NCBI GenBank assembly: GCA_028564705.1
Contig: JAPXFQ010002850.1
Location: forward strand, 1,612,001 to 1,676,000
Direction: 5' to 3'
Source: Apricaphanius iberus
Lineage: Eukaryota > Chordata > Actinopteri > Cyprinodontiformes > Aphaniidae
DNA length: 64,000 nucleotides
In this document: positions 36,711-48,875 of the stretch, piece after piece
Layout: each line of letters opens with the position of its first letter
Position numbering within the stretch: the first letter of the stretch is position 1
Notes under the pieces: model-generated
Database searches by the model: none
Told to the model about the DNA's origin: nothing
What the model saw: the letters and a program-made list of their open reading frames with translations, nothing else
Made by a program: the position numbers and the translations under genes

Positions 36711-39585
36711 ATTGGTGAGATGAAGTTCTTGCCTTTGGCCTTGAGTTACATGTTCAACTCATCTTACATTAGTCCCAAAGTCTTCTTCTGCTCCTCCTGC
36801 TGCTGCTCTTCCTCGCACCGTTTGGACCTTGTCATTGATCTTCATTCTAAAATAATCTCTTATCATCCCTCATTGTGAACCTGCAAAAAAACCCTTCTCT
36901 AGGTCTTAATTCATTACCTTCACTCTGAAAATAGAAAAGTTCAGGCAAAGTATATGCCAAAGTGTGACGATAGCTCAGAGCAAGCACCGTAATAACATGT
37001 CCAAGGGTCTACCTTTAACACTTATGATCTCTTTTTATAAGCTTTTGACATGCAACAAATTCCGTTTGTGGCCAAAAGCTTTGACTACTTTTTTCCTTGC
37101 AGCATGTCTCCCCAGCTACTGTAGAATGTTATCTTGCTTAGTCTCCTTTCCCCATATTATTAAGTTGTATAGTTCAGTTTTCAGTTCATGTCTTCATTAA
37201 AGATCATTAACATTCACAGACTGAATTGGTGAGACATTGAAAAGGTCTGCTTAACATTTCTCCATGCTCCTCCCTAGACAGCCAGCAAAGTAATTCTTTC
37301 TCAATCATTGTCCAGACAGGGAAGGAGAGGCAAGTGTGAGATGTGCTTAGATTTAATAACTTTTGCTGTGAATTATTGTGAAAAATTACTAATTTGATGT
37401 GGTTCATCTTTTAGGAGAGCTAGATTACTCTCGGCACCATTTCAATTAGCACACTTCTGATTGTAGAGGCTGAACTCAGGCAATTGATCAAGTCTCTGTG
37501 TCATCATCTCTTTCTGTGCTTCATTGCCCAAAAGACCCTTTTTAAATATTCAGGTAGATTATGAATGGTTACGAGCTTATCTATTTATATCTCCTTTATT
37601 GACAGTATTACATTTAGATGAAGTCAAGGTGAGAGATTTAAATTAACACTCTTCCAGAAGTGCTGGGAATATTTAGTAAAGAAATGATTTAAGAGCTGGG
37701 AAATACATGATTAACAAATCTTAATTCCATGTATGGATTTTTTCTATACATTTTTTGTGTTCACAAATTTTTGCACATTTGCAATAAGTTTCTGATCTTG
37801 TAGAGTGACTCATAATTGTAGCGTTACCTTGTCATGAAAATTCAAATGAATGTCTGGCACATCTTTCTTCTGATATAATGTCAATCTGCTTAGAGCTGTC
37901 AGCTTGAGTTTGAGAGAGGGCTGACTTCCCTCTTTCCCTCTTGCTTTCTCAGGCGGGGAACATAAAAGGAAGGATATGTTTATGATGGACGGGCAGCTTT
38001 TTAAAGTGAAGCATCACAGGGTGTTGGATGGGAGGGATCCGAATCAGGACGTCTGTGATGTGACAAGACAGACAGGAACATCCTTCTCCTGGTGTCGGGA
38101 TGTCAGGCAGGGAGAGTCTCAGCAAAGCAGACGGTATCATTGCTTTCTGAAGAGAAGAGAGAATTCACCGGGGAGTACAAAAGTGGATGGACAGGTGACT
38201 GACTTTTGTCTCAGCTTGTCCCAAAACAACTCTTATTGGTTTTCCTTTTTTATTTTTTATTTTTTTATCTGAACAGTCATACTATATAGGAATTTACTGT
38301 ATTACTGTGAAACAATAACAAAAGCTACTTCTCTTGACCTTTTAGCCTTGTGGAAATCATACCTACTATTACTATCACTAATCATAATTCTAATAAAAAT
38401 ATGACTTTAGGTGTTGGGCAGCTGAAATTCTAAATATATCTTCCATTTAAAGACAATCTAATTGACTATTTTCAGCAACATTGGCTTGATTAAATAGGTA
38501 TAATTATTCAAATACTAAAGTATGAGTTATTGAAAAAAGACAAACATTTGATTCCACTCATTTTAATTCATGTTAAACAGTAAATATGTTTATTTCACAG
38601 AACACTGCTGCCTTGTCAACAATGTTGTTAGTTTTAGTCATCATTGAAATAGGCCAAATGTTGTAATGCAACTGAAAATCACTCTCCCTATCGTTGAAAT
38701 AGATGCGATGACACATCATTTTAGAAGCTTTTCTAGCCTTACCATCACATATGATATTAAATCTTAAAAGATTTATTTTCTTAAGAAATGTTACAAAAAT
38801 ATAATAAGATGGTTCTGTACTTGTGCAAACTCATAGATTATTAGTAGTAAGTTTTCCTTAACAAGCTCTCCTAAAGTTGAGCTAGATGGAGTATTTAGTA
38901 TAATAACCCAATACTGTCAGAAAGTCCTGCAGCTCTTTCAGCCTTGCTTTCCAATTTCAGTCTTTTATATTGATTTTGGAGTAAAACAAATATTTTCTAA
39001 TAACTTTTCTGTTGTATATTTTCTCATTTTTATTAATGGCTGTCCTCAAAATACCAGGGTAAAAGTCCAAATGCGAAATTTGTTTTGTTAAACTTCTCCT
39101 GACTGATACCTTTGTACAGTCAGATATGTTTAATCCTCGGTTACACCATTCTACTGGGTCAGCTAAATGACGCAAGTGAGAAAACATTTGAAAAATTTTC
39201 TTGGGACAGTTTCCCTTTTTCGGATTTATCAGATTGAATATAAATCTGAACTAAAGAGGTAAATGCTAAAAGTTCTACCCGCAAAAATTTGTTTAGAATG
39301 TATGAATGTTCAATAACAGTTTATTGCAGATTTATAAAGTTTTGCTCCAATTGATTTGTTTATTATGAACCCATTGAATGTTGGAAAAATCGCTTACGTT
39401 TCTCATCAGTTGGTGAGACAAACCAAAGTCAAGCTCCGAAAAACAAGCTTTGAAAATGTAGATGCTAATTGTGAGTGTCTTAAAATACAGCTGACAGACA
39501 TTCCACTCAGAAATAATCTGCATAAATTTACACCTCTGAAAACTGTGAACATTCTGTCTTTCTCCTCCCCTGCCTCTTATCCTTT
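36711..39585. other. Upstream stretch with possible regulatory segments
   Basis: Unique, AT-rich sequence. 37390-37560 is complex and repeat-free. No gene or transposon was recognised. Confidence 0.4.
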
Positions 39586-39589
39586 TTAG

Positions 39590-39990
39590 TAATTAGCCTC
39601 TGACCCCACTGGGCTCACACAGGCATCAAGATTTAAGGACAAGGATGGTTTAAGCAATGGATGTGTCATAAATATTTCTCATCACTCTGAGATGTTGGGG
39701 GCATAGCTCCAATTTGATTACATTACAGAGCACATCTTCTAGCACTGTCACAGATGAAGGCGGTGTCAAGCAGAAGCTGGCTTCAACTGCCGTGCCAGCT
39801 GAATTTGCCTGGGTTCTGCGACGTGCCCCTTGACTTTGCCATGTGTGGAAAATCAGTCGATGCTGTTGATGGGCAGTAATTCCCTTGCCTATATGTGCGA
39901 GTGATCAGAATTCATATTAGCATATTTACACGCTGATGGCAGGCTGTCACTCCAGGTGCCAAGTGGTCTCCTTGGACCGCAGTCAGTCAC
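39590..39990. promoter_or_regulatory. Candidate conserved non-coding element
   Basis: This block is clearly more complex and GC-richer than its surroundings, with no repeat signature. It contains CATAAATATTTCTCATC, CCAATTTGATTACATTA and CATATTAGCATATTTACAC. The call rests on texture only. Confidence 0.35.
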
Positions 39991-40389
39991 TCACAGAGAG
40001 GACGCTGCTTGCTTTTTTTATCCTGCTGGAGGGAAAACATGTTAAGCTCCATCTGGAAGATAAAAACAGATACCAAGTTAAGTCACTACAGGATTTTTGC
40101 ATAAGCAACTTTTTGTAACATGCTATTTGCTTTTGTGCATACAAGCAAAAAACACGATGATCATTGTTTAAATGTGCATTCAAATTTTTTTTGAGGCAGA
40201 TTCTCTATCAGCAGCCACCGATTCCTTTGTATTGGTTTCTTGGTGTGTAATTTCTTTAGATTAATGACACTGTCAGACACTTGTGAAGCATCCTTAACTA
40301 AGATTCAGCAGTGTAATGTCCACTCCTTCTTTGTTTAATTTTTTTGTTCATTTAAAAGGAATTCCAATCAGCTTTAGGCCATCTTGAAT

Positions 40390-40960
40390 CCCTCCTCGTT
40401 CTAGCGATTGCACACTGATGGTGCCAGTGTTGGTGGGAGAGTGTTTTTGCCAAACAGATGGAAAAGCCTCACAGTGTTGCACACACACAGAGACTCACAC
40501 GCTTCCCTCTTGGTGATTTCATGGCCTGTGCTGACATTCAGTCATTCATTACAAAGTGAATTAATGTGCCAGAGTTGCAGTTTTCCCTTAAAAAACAGAT
40601 GTCGCTGGAACATCTAATTAAGTAACACACCAAATCATTACCACGCAGTCATCTCCAGCTTTTTCGCATGAGTCTAGAGAAAGTGGCTCTTAAAAGTGCA
40701 CAAAGTAAAGCAGTATCTCATCTGGATGTCCTCCTATAGGTAGTTGATGTGGCTGTGACCTCAGCGCCCAATAATCTAAATCACTGTTTAAATTATTCAC
40801 ACAATAACGACACCGGAGCACTCCATTATGAACATTATTGCTGAGAAATGGGCTCAGCTGAGGTGAAGGATGAGTCTTATCTTTCGCTGTCAGTCGGGGC
40901 ATTAGTCATTGTAACGGGTCCCTCAGACCTGTGTTCTGGCTTTTCATTGAGCTTTACATA
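40390..40960. promoter_or_regulatory. Candidate conserved non-coding element
   Basis: Complex, repeat-free sequence. Motifs include GAATTAATGTGCC, ATCTAATTAAGTAAC, CCCAATAATCTAAATCAC and TTCATTACAAAG, all homeodomain or SOX-like cores. It has no coding frame resembling a known protein. Confidence 0.35.
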
Positions 40961-42990
40961 GCAGATTTATCACGAATCACTGGTGGATGTCAACATCCTA
41001 ACAATGAGATAAGATGACCGCCAAACAATGTTTTACTTCTGTTCATAATTTAGGTTCTGTTTCATACAATATATGGCTATTTGTATCCTTTCTGCAGCAA
41101 TTTTAACCATCCCAATACATTTTTACTTTCCTTCCAAGGAGCAAAACTTTTACCTTTTAATCTTTTAATTAAGTGGGTCTTGATCAGTAGTTGTACTGAT
41201 CTTGATCAGAAGTAGTTTTTGTTTTGCACACTCTTTAACTCTTCATGAATTCACATTGTTGTTATGTGCCTAAATACTGAGAAAGATAAAGCAGAGAGGG
41301 CACTGCAGCCCTAAAATCTGTCTACAAGACAGGACAGCAGGCAACAGTCAAGAAAATACAACAAAACATGACACAGGATCCGAGTTACATCATTGTCTTA
41401 TCTATAGTGCTCTACACACTTATAGAGCTCTGTACATCATGTGACTCTCAGAGTATTTGCCATGTTGGCAGGCATGAATGTAATTGAAAAGAATGTCGGC
41501 AGGGATTTTACCCTATCTGAGTTTACTTCACATTTTACAACGGAAATAAATATTGTATACACGGGGAAATTAAAAAGATAAAACATCTCCGACCCTTATC
41601 ATTCCCATGGGATACTTTTTAAAACTTTAGAAGCTGTCGGAGTAAAACTTTATCGGAATTGAGATACCCTGACATACAATTTCCTGATCAACTTTTCCTC
41701 GTCCAACTCCTGATTATCTTGCCTATTATATCGCCTAAATCATCTAAAAGCCTGGAGGGATATAAATGGACATAATTGGGGTTTGCTATCGTGAATCAGA
41801 TCTGGAATCTTCCTGCAAAGAATTGCGTACCGGAACGCTGAGTCCTGATTTTAGTTACAATTCGCAACGGGCAGCTAGGTTATGTCCGTGTGCTTCAGAC
41901 TATTAATCAATCATTGCTTCAAAAAAATAATTACACCTTAGTCCATTCCTCGCTGTGACCATAAGACATGTAAAGAGCAGCATGCAGACATCACAAAGAT
42001 TGTTATGATTCTGCAAAGTTTTATGTGATTTTTACTTGTTCTATGTGAGAAACAAGACAGACAAATCCAGGCCAAGATAACTGTAGGAAGTCTGTTAAGA
42101 ATATTAATAAAATCATGTAAAATAAATATCATATAATGTTGAGGAAACGTTAGTTTATGCACCCAATATAAAGTGGTCATCACATAAGCTGAACCCTTTG
42201 ATCGCAAGGGTCCCACAGCTTCATTTTAGCTGATCGCTTGCATATTTCATTGCACTGATCGTTTTCTGCATTCTGGGTCCTTGGGAATCTCTTTGAATGC
42301 CCTCCCCTTAACTCGTCAGCATCTGTTGTGGCATCCTGTGGCACAACAGGTATCCACTACCTTTACAGTTTCTAAGTTTGGGTTAACTGCATATAACTAT
42401 AACATAGAAGCAGGAGACTGCCTGCCACAATCGATTTGAACTGTTGCATGCTGGAAGAAGTGATGTCAACTCCTGGAGTTCTATTTAAACCAATGGTAAA
42501 GATTGGTAAAGTTTTAATATACATTTATCTTTAATTGCAGTTGTATGACCTTTTACCTGGTTTGCCAACTGGACAACTCTTAGTTTTCCCCAACACCAGT
42601 TTACCAGGCTGGAGCGTAGTAAGACAAATGTTTTTTCTTACATTTTCTGTCATCCCTAAAAATGATTTCGTACTTATTTTCTCTTTTTGAACACTTCATT
42701 GTATTTCCATAGGATTTAAGCTGCATGTTACGATGGTGTTTGATTTAGTGAACAATTATGTGGCATTCTGGCTCCATGGACTGGAATATCCTGCTTAAAG
42801 TTGGTGTGAAATTTAAATAGCATCAAGTGACCACACCAACTTCACAATGTCATCTGTATCATACTAGAATAAAACTAATTCACAAGCAAGAAAAAAAATT
42901 CTATTTGAATTTAACAAAAAAGTAGAACAGAAAGTGTTTTCTCTGTCATTGCTCTTTTTTCTGCAGAGACGCCAAACTCAATTTATGTCA
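40961..42990. other. Upstream stretch, nothing firm
   Basis: Unique AT-rich sequence. No gene or repeat family was recognised. Confidence 0.45.
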
Positions 42991-42999
42991 GACAAGGTT

Positions 43000-43340
43000 T
43001 AAAGGACCTTGGGATTAAAGCCATAAACTGGCTGCTGTCAGACCTGAAGCCCTGCTAACAATTTAGTGCCAAACCAGCGTTGTTCAATATCATTTCATAT
43101 TATATCATGTCAGGACAAAGTGACAGCTACACATCAGCCCAGTCACAGCTGGTTTGCCCTGAAGAACTCCTCCAATGTCGGCTCCAATCGAAGCAGACTC
43201 CACTTTCTTCTGATCTGAAATGGGAAATCCATCTGAAGTACTCTGCTGGGAGCGGCTGCAGCTTTTGGTAACGAATGCTAACAGGTCAATCAGGTAATGA
43301 GACGAGATATTTGAATGGTGGGTGAGGCAGAATTGGGTTT
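43000..43340. promoter_or_regulatory. Candidate conserved non-coding element
   Basis: A complex block containing GGGATTAAAGCCATAAAC, TCAATCAGGTAATGAG and CAGCTGGTTTGCCC. It has no repeat signature. The open frames on both strands match nothing known. Confidence 0.3.
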
Positions 43341-43549
43341 GAGGAATGCTGTAAAGAGCATGCCAAAAGCTTTTACTGGTGCAAAAATAATGGCTCTGGG
43401 CCGTGCTAATGGAGTACACACCTATACACTGACAAAAAACAGCAGCAGGGAAATGAGCAGCATTTAGATATAATGTTCCTCTGATGCTTTTTTTCAGTTG
43501 CAAGTGATGACATTTTGGCTTTGTAAATCTCATTGGCAGTAGAGGGCCC

Positions 43550-43594
43550 ACACCCACACACACCCACACACCCCCCCACACACACGCACACACA
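43550..43594. repeat. (CA)n-rich microsatellite
   Basis: CACACC and CACACA units with a run of seven C. The overlapping 162-residue minus-strand frame starts in this simple sequence and is not considered real. Confidence 0.9.
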
Positions 43595-44005
43595 TTTTAA
43601 TTATATGATAAAAGCAGTCTGTATGTGCCATCAAAATTAAATTAGAAGAATATTTTTATTTGATATATCATGTGAATACATTAAGACACACGCTCACAAA
43701 AACTGTTCAAAAGTAAAAAAATGCTGCTTAGCCCAACAGCAGAAATTCAATAGCATGCATACAGCTACACCCAAATACCTTCTCTTTCTATCAATGTATT
43801 TGTGAGAAAAACGAAGTAGAGGAACGTTGGTTGATATTTACTAAACAGAATGTAATAAACAGACATAAGGTGAAAAATAACAATCAAATGTCCTTTTTGT
43901 AGCCCAGTATATGGATTTTGATTGCAAAAAGATATGTTAATGATACATTTTAGAAAAAGACATCAATATCCATCTCACATTGTTCTTAGATTTTACTGAC
44001 TAGAG

Positions 44006-44336
44006 CACAGGTGTCAAACTCGGGGTCTGTGGGCCAAATCCAGCCCTCCACAACCATTTCTGTGGCCCTCTTGACTTTAGGGGGGCACAGAGCTAGAATT
44101 ACAAGACAACAGTTGTGTTTAAATAATATTTTAATAGTCAAATCAAATCAGATTTTATTTGTACAGTGACAAATAAACATCAATATGGAAAGATATTAAA
44201 TCATATTTTATTTTAAAAAGTCATTAAATGCAAAGAAAGTAGTTTGATATTTTAGCAATACATTTTCCCACAACTGGCCCTGTGGACATTCACAATCTAG
44301 ATGTGGCCTGGAATGACTATTAGTTGGACATCCCTG
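44006..44336. mobile_element. Non-autonomous hAT element with an 8-bp target duplication
   Basis: Ends are CACAGGTGTCAAACTC and, inwards from the right, CAGGGATGTCCAACT, a known hAT terminal type. Flanking 8-mers GACTAGAG (43998-44005) and GACTAGAC (44337-44344) match at 7 of 8 bases. The inner sequence includes GGGCCAAATCCAGCCC and, at about 44140-44175, AATCAAATCAGATTTTATTT, which looks like the reverse of a LINE 3' tail. Confidence 0.75.
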
Positions 44337-44462
44337 GACTAGACCCACTGTTTTATTTTTATAAGATACAAAAGTAGTATAGGACACGCTCTGTGTTGAT
44401 TAAAAAACACCACCTTAATGTAAATGGATGGCCAATCCCAAGTGAAGAAGATTCTTTTAGCC

Positions 44463-44509
44463 ATAATAATAAAAATAATAATAATAACAACAACAACAAC
44501 AATAATATG

Positions 44510-44575
<66 letters not shown>

Positions 44576-44591
44576 TAATAGTAATAATAAT
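44463..44591. repeat. Compound trinucleotide microsatellite
   Basis: Four blocks in a row: (AAT)n, (AAC)n, (ACT)n and (AAT)n again, about 129 bp. The Thr/Asn-rich and Tyr/Val-rich open frames over it are artefacts. Confidence 0.95.
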
Positions 44592-44874
44592 GCATTATGC
44601 ACTTGAAATTATACAATTGTTTGATGTAACAAAAACCAAATGTTGGACCATGTCCCTGGAGCAGAGCTGCTCTGAGGGTCTGTGAGTCCATAAGGAAGCT
44701 TTCATTTTGGGGCCTACGTCTTGCTAAACCCACCTTCCAAGATGAGTTTTGGATTAAAACATGTAGGGACATCAACTTTTATAGCTTATATGCATCATAT
44801 ATTGAATGTGCAACTTCATCATTCCAAGACTGGGGAGATGAACCCAAGAATCTGTCTCAGATATGAACACAAGT

Positions 44875-44894
44875 GCTGTATGTATGTATGTATG

Positions 44895-44926
<32 letters not shown>
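44875..44926. repeat. Compound (GTAT)n(GTCT)n microsatellite
   Basis: About five GTAT units pass directly into about eight GTCT units. Confidence 0.95.
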
Positions 44927-44999
44927 CCATTGGTCACAGAAATGATCCAGTTCCCCTAGAGTGCATATTTAACATATAACCGTTGAAGCCAAAAGTGAA

Positions 45000-45240
45000 G
45001 CTATATCAGCATTGGAGCAGCCCACATGAAAATAACCTACATGCACATATATAAAACCTATACTGTAATATGTATGCCTCATATATGCTATATGAATTTG
45101 ACTCATATAAGTCAAATTGAGGTGTATATATGTGCATATATTGGCCAAATATGTCTCCAATATTGGTTCTTTATATCCACATATAAGCCCTTTATGTAGG
45201 CCTACACATATGTCTCCTATATAGCTCATGGTAGGATCTG
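45000..45240. repeat. AT-rich segment with internal palindrome
   Basis: Many ATATAT-rich units (CATATATA, CCTATA, CATATATGC). A perfect 9-bp inverted repeat, AATTTGACT at 45095-45103 and AGTCAAATT at 45110-45118, has a 6-bp loop. ATGCACATATATA also occurs in inverted order on either side, suggesting decayed long terminal inverted repeats of an unclassified DNA element. Confidence 0.35.
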
Positions 45241-45807
45241 GTGATTTATCTCACTTTGGCAACTATCATACATAAGGCCTAGCTCATATTTTTTATTTTC
45301 AAAGTAATAACTGAATATTTGTCAGAAGTCCAAACAATCATGCAATACAAAAAACAAAAAACATGTCAAATTGGTATCACATGTAATTGGCATGTTGTGG
45401 AAATTAACTGTTGGCAAGACAAAGGATTGCCAGACTTGAAACTGTTTTCCTTTTTGCCTATTTTTTACTTTATTCCAATTGTTTTAAGAGGCAACGGACT
45501 ACTCAAGCGTTGTGTACATCATCGGCTGCTTCATCCACATGATCCGCCACCCAGATGCACAAACTTTGGGTTGTTTCATAGATGGTTTGTATGGCAGCAA
45601 AGCAAATAGGAGTAAATATGGGAATGTCACCCTCACAGATCCACCCTGTCCTCCTGGAATGGACAGAGAGTGAATATGGGGAGCACACAGTACTTGTTCC
45701 TCGACTGTGTCCGGAATTTTTCAGGAAAATATTTTTAGAAGTGTGACAGTGTGGAGGTCTTGTCATTATAACTCCAATAGATCATAATTAACTGTGTTGT
45801 CAAGTTG

Positions 45808-45865
45808 GCTTAGTAGTAAGTGTGCATGAGTCTCACCTGGGAGACCAGGGTTCAAGTGTTAACCC
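45808..45865 (+). mobile_element. tRNA-like SINE head fragment
   Basis: GTTGGCTTAGTAGTAAGTG resembles an A box and GGTTCAAGTGT a B box, with about 30 bases between them. The fold is not a complete tRNA: acceptor-stem pairing is lacking. It is probably a decayed SINE head of a family different from 17350 and 30484. Confidence 0.4.
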
Positions 45866-47635
45866 TAGTTTCATTGCCATCTTGTTGCAACATGAACTAA
45901 TGCAGCAGAGCTCCCCATCACACAATGAGAGATCCTAAATAACTGCATACATTTTGATTATTAGTGATATACATAAAATTGTCAGTTTTCCTGTATTATG
46001 TACCTTTAATAGAGGAAAACAGACATTTTTATGTATTTCACATATATTCAAAACCCATATCAAAACATATATTAAAACCTATATGTTTATATAGATTCTT
46101 TCCATGTGGGAACAAACCAGACGTGTACAGACAAATTAAACGGTTCGACAAGACATGTCAGTAGGTGAGTGATTATTGAATACAATAATGGTAAAATAGA
46201 ACACATTTAAAGAAACTGCAACTCAGTTACTTAAAAACATAGCTCACTAGATACAAGAAGGTGACAAAAAAAAAACTCCTATAGATGCCACCATCATACA
46301 GAAAACATAATCCATCGTAGAGCAGCACCGCCTGGAGCTGGATAAACTCACAGATAAACTTGGTGTGTGACCGTCTGCAGAAGAGGGGACTCAGATTAAA
46401 GTTAAAATATTTTTACTTATGTTTCTTGTATTCCTGTGAGAGAAGCAAAACATTCATGGGGGAAATAAATGTCAGTTTTAAGCATGAAAGTCAATGAAAA
46501 AAGGTAGTTTGTGGCCATAGCACAGGAAAAAGTGACAAAAAAAACTATAATGTCAAAGGTAGATACTAGTGAAAAAAGCACAAATCTTGATTTAACATCA
46601 GTTTTTAAACAGTTTATGTGTGTACATGTTAATATCTGTGGTTGCCTTCTTGTGAAAACTCCAGAGCTGAGAGCGACAGAGGAGACTGCAGGAGCAGAAG
46701 GACAATTTGTACAATCGTCGGACAAGACTGAGAAGGCGAATGACAGTGGGAGTATGGAAACTCCACGTGTTTGACGGTGATTGCAGACATCACTTACACA
46801 AACAATGAGGCGGTGGATGAGAAAATCCTCTGCCTGACGAGTTTGTATGTGAAGGCTGTCCTCACAGAACCAAATGGCACTTTGAATAATCCTCATGCCC
46901 CTGAAGTGTTCGGACAACAACACACTAACATCCAAACAAGCATTGTGATTTCACTTTGTATTTTCTAGCTTTATGTCAAATCATGTCTAAAACTATGAGT
47001 TAGAGGAAGACAAAGGGTCACTTTGTAAGAAGAAATACTTGTCCTGTTGGTCAGTCATTATTCAATCTCATAGAGAAGAGGTTTGAATACAGTTGTAGGA
47101 GACCTGAAACCTAGAATTGTTTGTTTGAAAAGAGCCCTGTTCATTTCTCTCCTCTCCATCTTTGCCCATCCTCTCTGTCTTTGGTACCCTGATCGTAAAT
47201 GGCTTTGACAACTCACTGGTCTATGGCCATTTCCTTTCATCCCCCTTCCTCTTTGGGGTAATGTGATTTTACGCAGTGGAAGTGGAGGCTCTCACAAATC
47301 CAAGATTGCGTATGAGTGGACTGAGCAGAGAAGCTGGCTCACTCTACAAGTGTGATACATGTTTAAAAGCGCCTCAGATAGAACTTCTGCTGGAAGAACG
47401 ACATAAACCAAACTAAAATCAGTACACTTATTATGACGAGAAGTACCAGAACCTTCTTTTTTTTAAGAGAAAACCTTTGTTGACAGCAGGACAGAAAATA
47501 AGCATCGTAAAAGTAAAAGAGTAACTCACCCCTCTACGAGAGTATAACCCAATGGCCGCTGGTTGCTCTGCTTTGTGACCACATACCACGGAGGCTGCCA
47601 TTGCTCCTCCATTGCTGTAGTACCTCCATTTGGCC
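45866..47635. other. Upstream stretch, nothing firm
   Basis: 46290-46960 has unusually long frames on both strands but none resembles a recognised protein, and none is bounded by convincing splice sites. The rest is unique AT-rich DNA. Confidence 0.35.
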
Positions 47636-47639
47636 ACTA

Positions 47640-48258
47640 GGCCCCCATTGAAAAGCATTGGACTTTAGACACGTTAAAAACAACTTTAATGCCTGGTGCC
47701 CATTTTTTAAAACTTTCTATGGCTACATATTCTTCTTGAGATAACGCTGGGCTCGTCAAAAAAATAGGCACCAGGCTGGTTTTCGTAATATAATTTTTTG
47801 AACTCTTGCATAATTAATTAGAGGGGCGGACTTTGATTGACAGGCTGTTTCGTTGGACTTTAATTATAGTAACACTACATTTTAATAATTATTTCAAGTT
47901 ACTAGTTTTTACCTTTTGAGGTTTGAAAAATAGGAGAACCGTGGGAGGAGCACAGATACGGCAGCAGTCAGGCATGGGGCTATTATCCTTTAGCATAGTT
48001 AGCCAAGTTTAGCATTATAGCTAAAGATACGGGAGCAGAATGGGCGTGATTAGGACCGAACTACACGCCCATAAACACCCCGCGATGTCAGAGTCTACAG
48101 TGAAGATCCCGCCCCTATGCCCTTTTTAGGAACATGCTTCGTCAGAGCTGCGGAGGAGGAGTCTGTGAATCTGCCATGAATTCCCCCATGAGAGTGTGTC
48201 ATTCTGGTAAACGGGGAGGAGTGAGGAGGCGCTGTCTATTATTTTTTACAGTCTATGG
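47640..48258. repeat. Unclassified interspersed repeat
   Basis: It starts near CCCATTGAAAAGCATTGGAC and ends with TTTTTTACAGTCTATGG, phrases that recur at the ends of non-autonomous DNA transposons in fish genomes. GGGGCGGACTTTGATTGACA and AGATCCCGCCCC lie within. No clear terminal repeats or target duplication were found, so the class and the exact ends are open. Confidence 0.4.
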
Positions 48259-48875
48259 TAATTTTCCATTTATTTTTGAAAAACGGCTTGAAAGAAGGCG
48301 TTGCCTGGCGGTCCAGGAAAAACACTTGGGGATGAAGGGCTGGGCATGGTCTGGGCTGTGACTGTATGCGTCACTGACCGCTGCGGCGCGTTCACAGACG
48401 GCGCTAGAAAGATTGAGAGAGCCATGGCAACGCGAGCTCCTTTGCCTCAAAGGGAAATAATCTGTAGGTTGAGTTTTTCTCCACTTCCGTCTCCAGTTCT
48501 TTGGAGTAGTTGAGTGGCTCCGAGACATATCATTACGGGCCGATGTCTCGTCCTCTGCCCGGAGCAGCAGCAGGTGCCAAGCCTATAGCGGCATCGCAGC
48601 ATTGAATGAGCGCCGTCTCGGAGTGGTACATTGTTGTTACCAAATCTAATGCTAAATATCGATTAGCTCGAGTAATTTTGTGTGATTCTGCCTCGACAGG
48701 CGCACCTGAGGCAACTGTATCATTGTCTGCAGCAGAAAATGCGTTGCAGAGAGGTGCCCGGTATAAAGTATCCAAGCATGACAAGAAAATCATTCACGAA
48801 TGTGCAAAAAAAACAAACAAAAACAAACAACCCCCAACTCTCACATTTATTCCATTAAAAATGAACTCTTAGCCC
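48259..48875. other. CpG-richer stretch with an X-box-like half-site and an 88-codon frame
   Basis: CpG is locally frequent (48360-48740). CCATGGCAAC at 48422-48431 matches the right half of the RFX X-box. A plus-strand frame at 48606-48872 starts with a poor context (T at -3) and encodes WYIVVTKSNAKYRLARVI and RYKVSKHDKKIIHECAKK, then degenerates into Lys/Asn repeats. It is not recognised. It could be an exon of an unknown gene, a transposon-derived piece or chance. Confidence 0.25.

Noticed and set aside
43105..43593. 162-residue minus-strand frame
   Set aside because: It begins in a CA microsatellite and overlaps a regulatory-looking block; no recognisable domain.
44339..44775. Poly-Val, poly-Tyr and Thr/Asn-rich frames
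   Set aside because: They are produced by the trinucleotide microsatellite.
45808..45865. Possible tRNA gene
   Set aside because: A- and B-box-like motifs are present, but the acceptor stem does not pair and the sequence is better explained as a SINE head.
46417..46935. 172-residue minus-strand frame
   Set aside because: Composition and motifs match no family; competing frames exist on the plus strand; no splice or start evidence.
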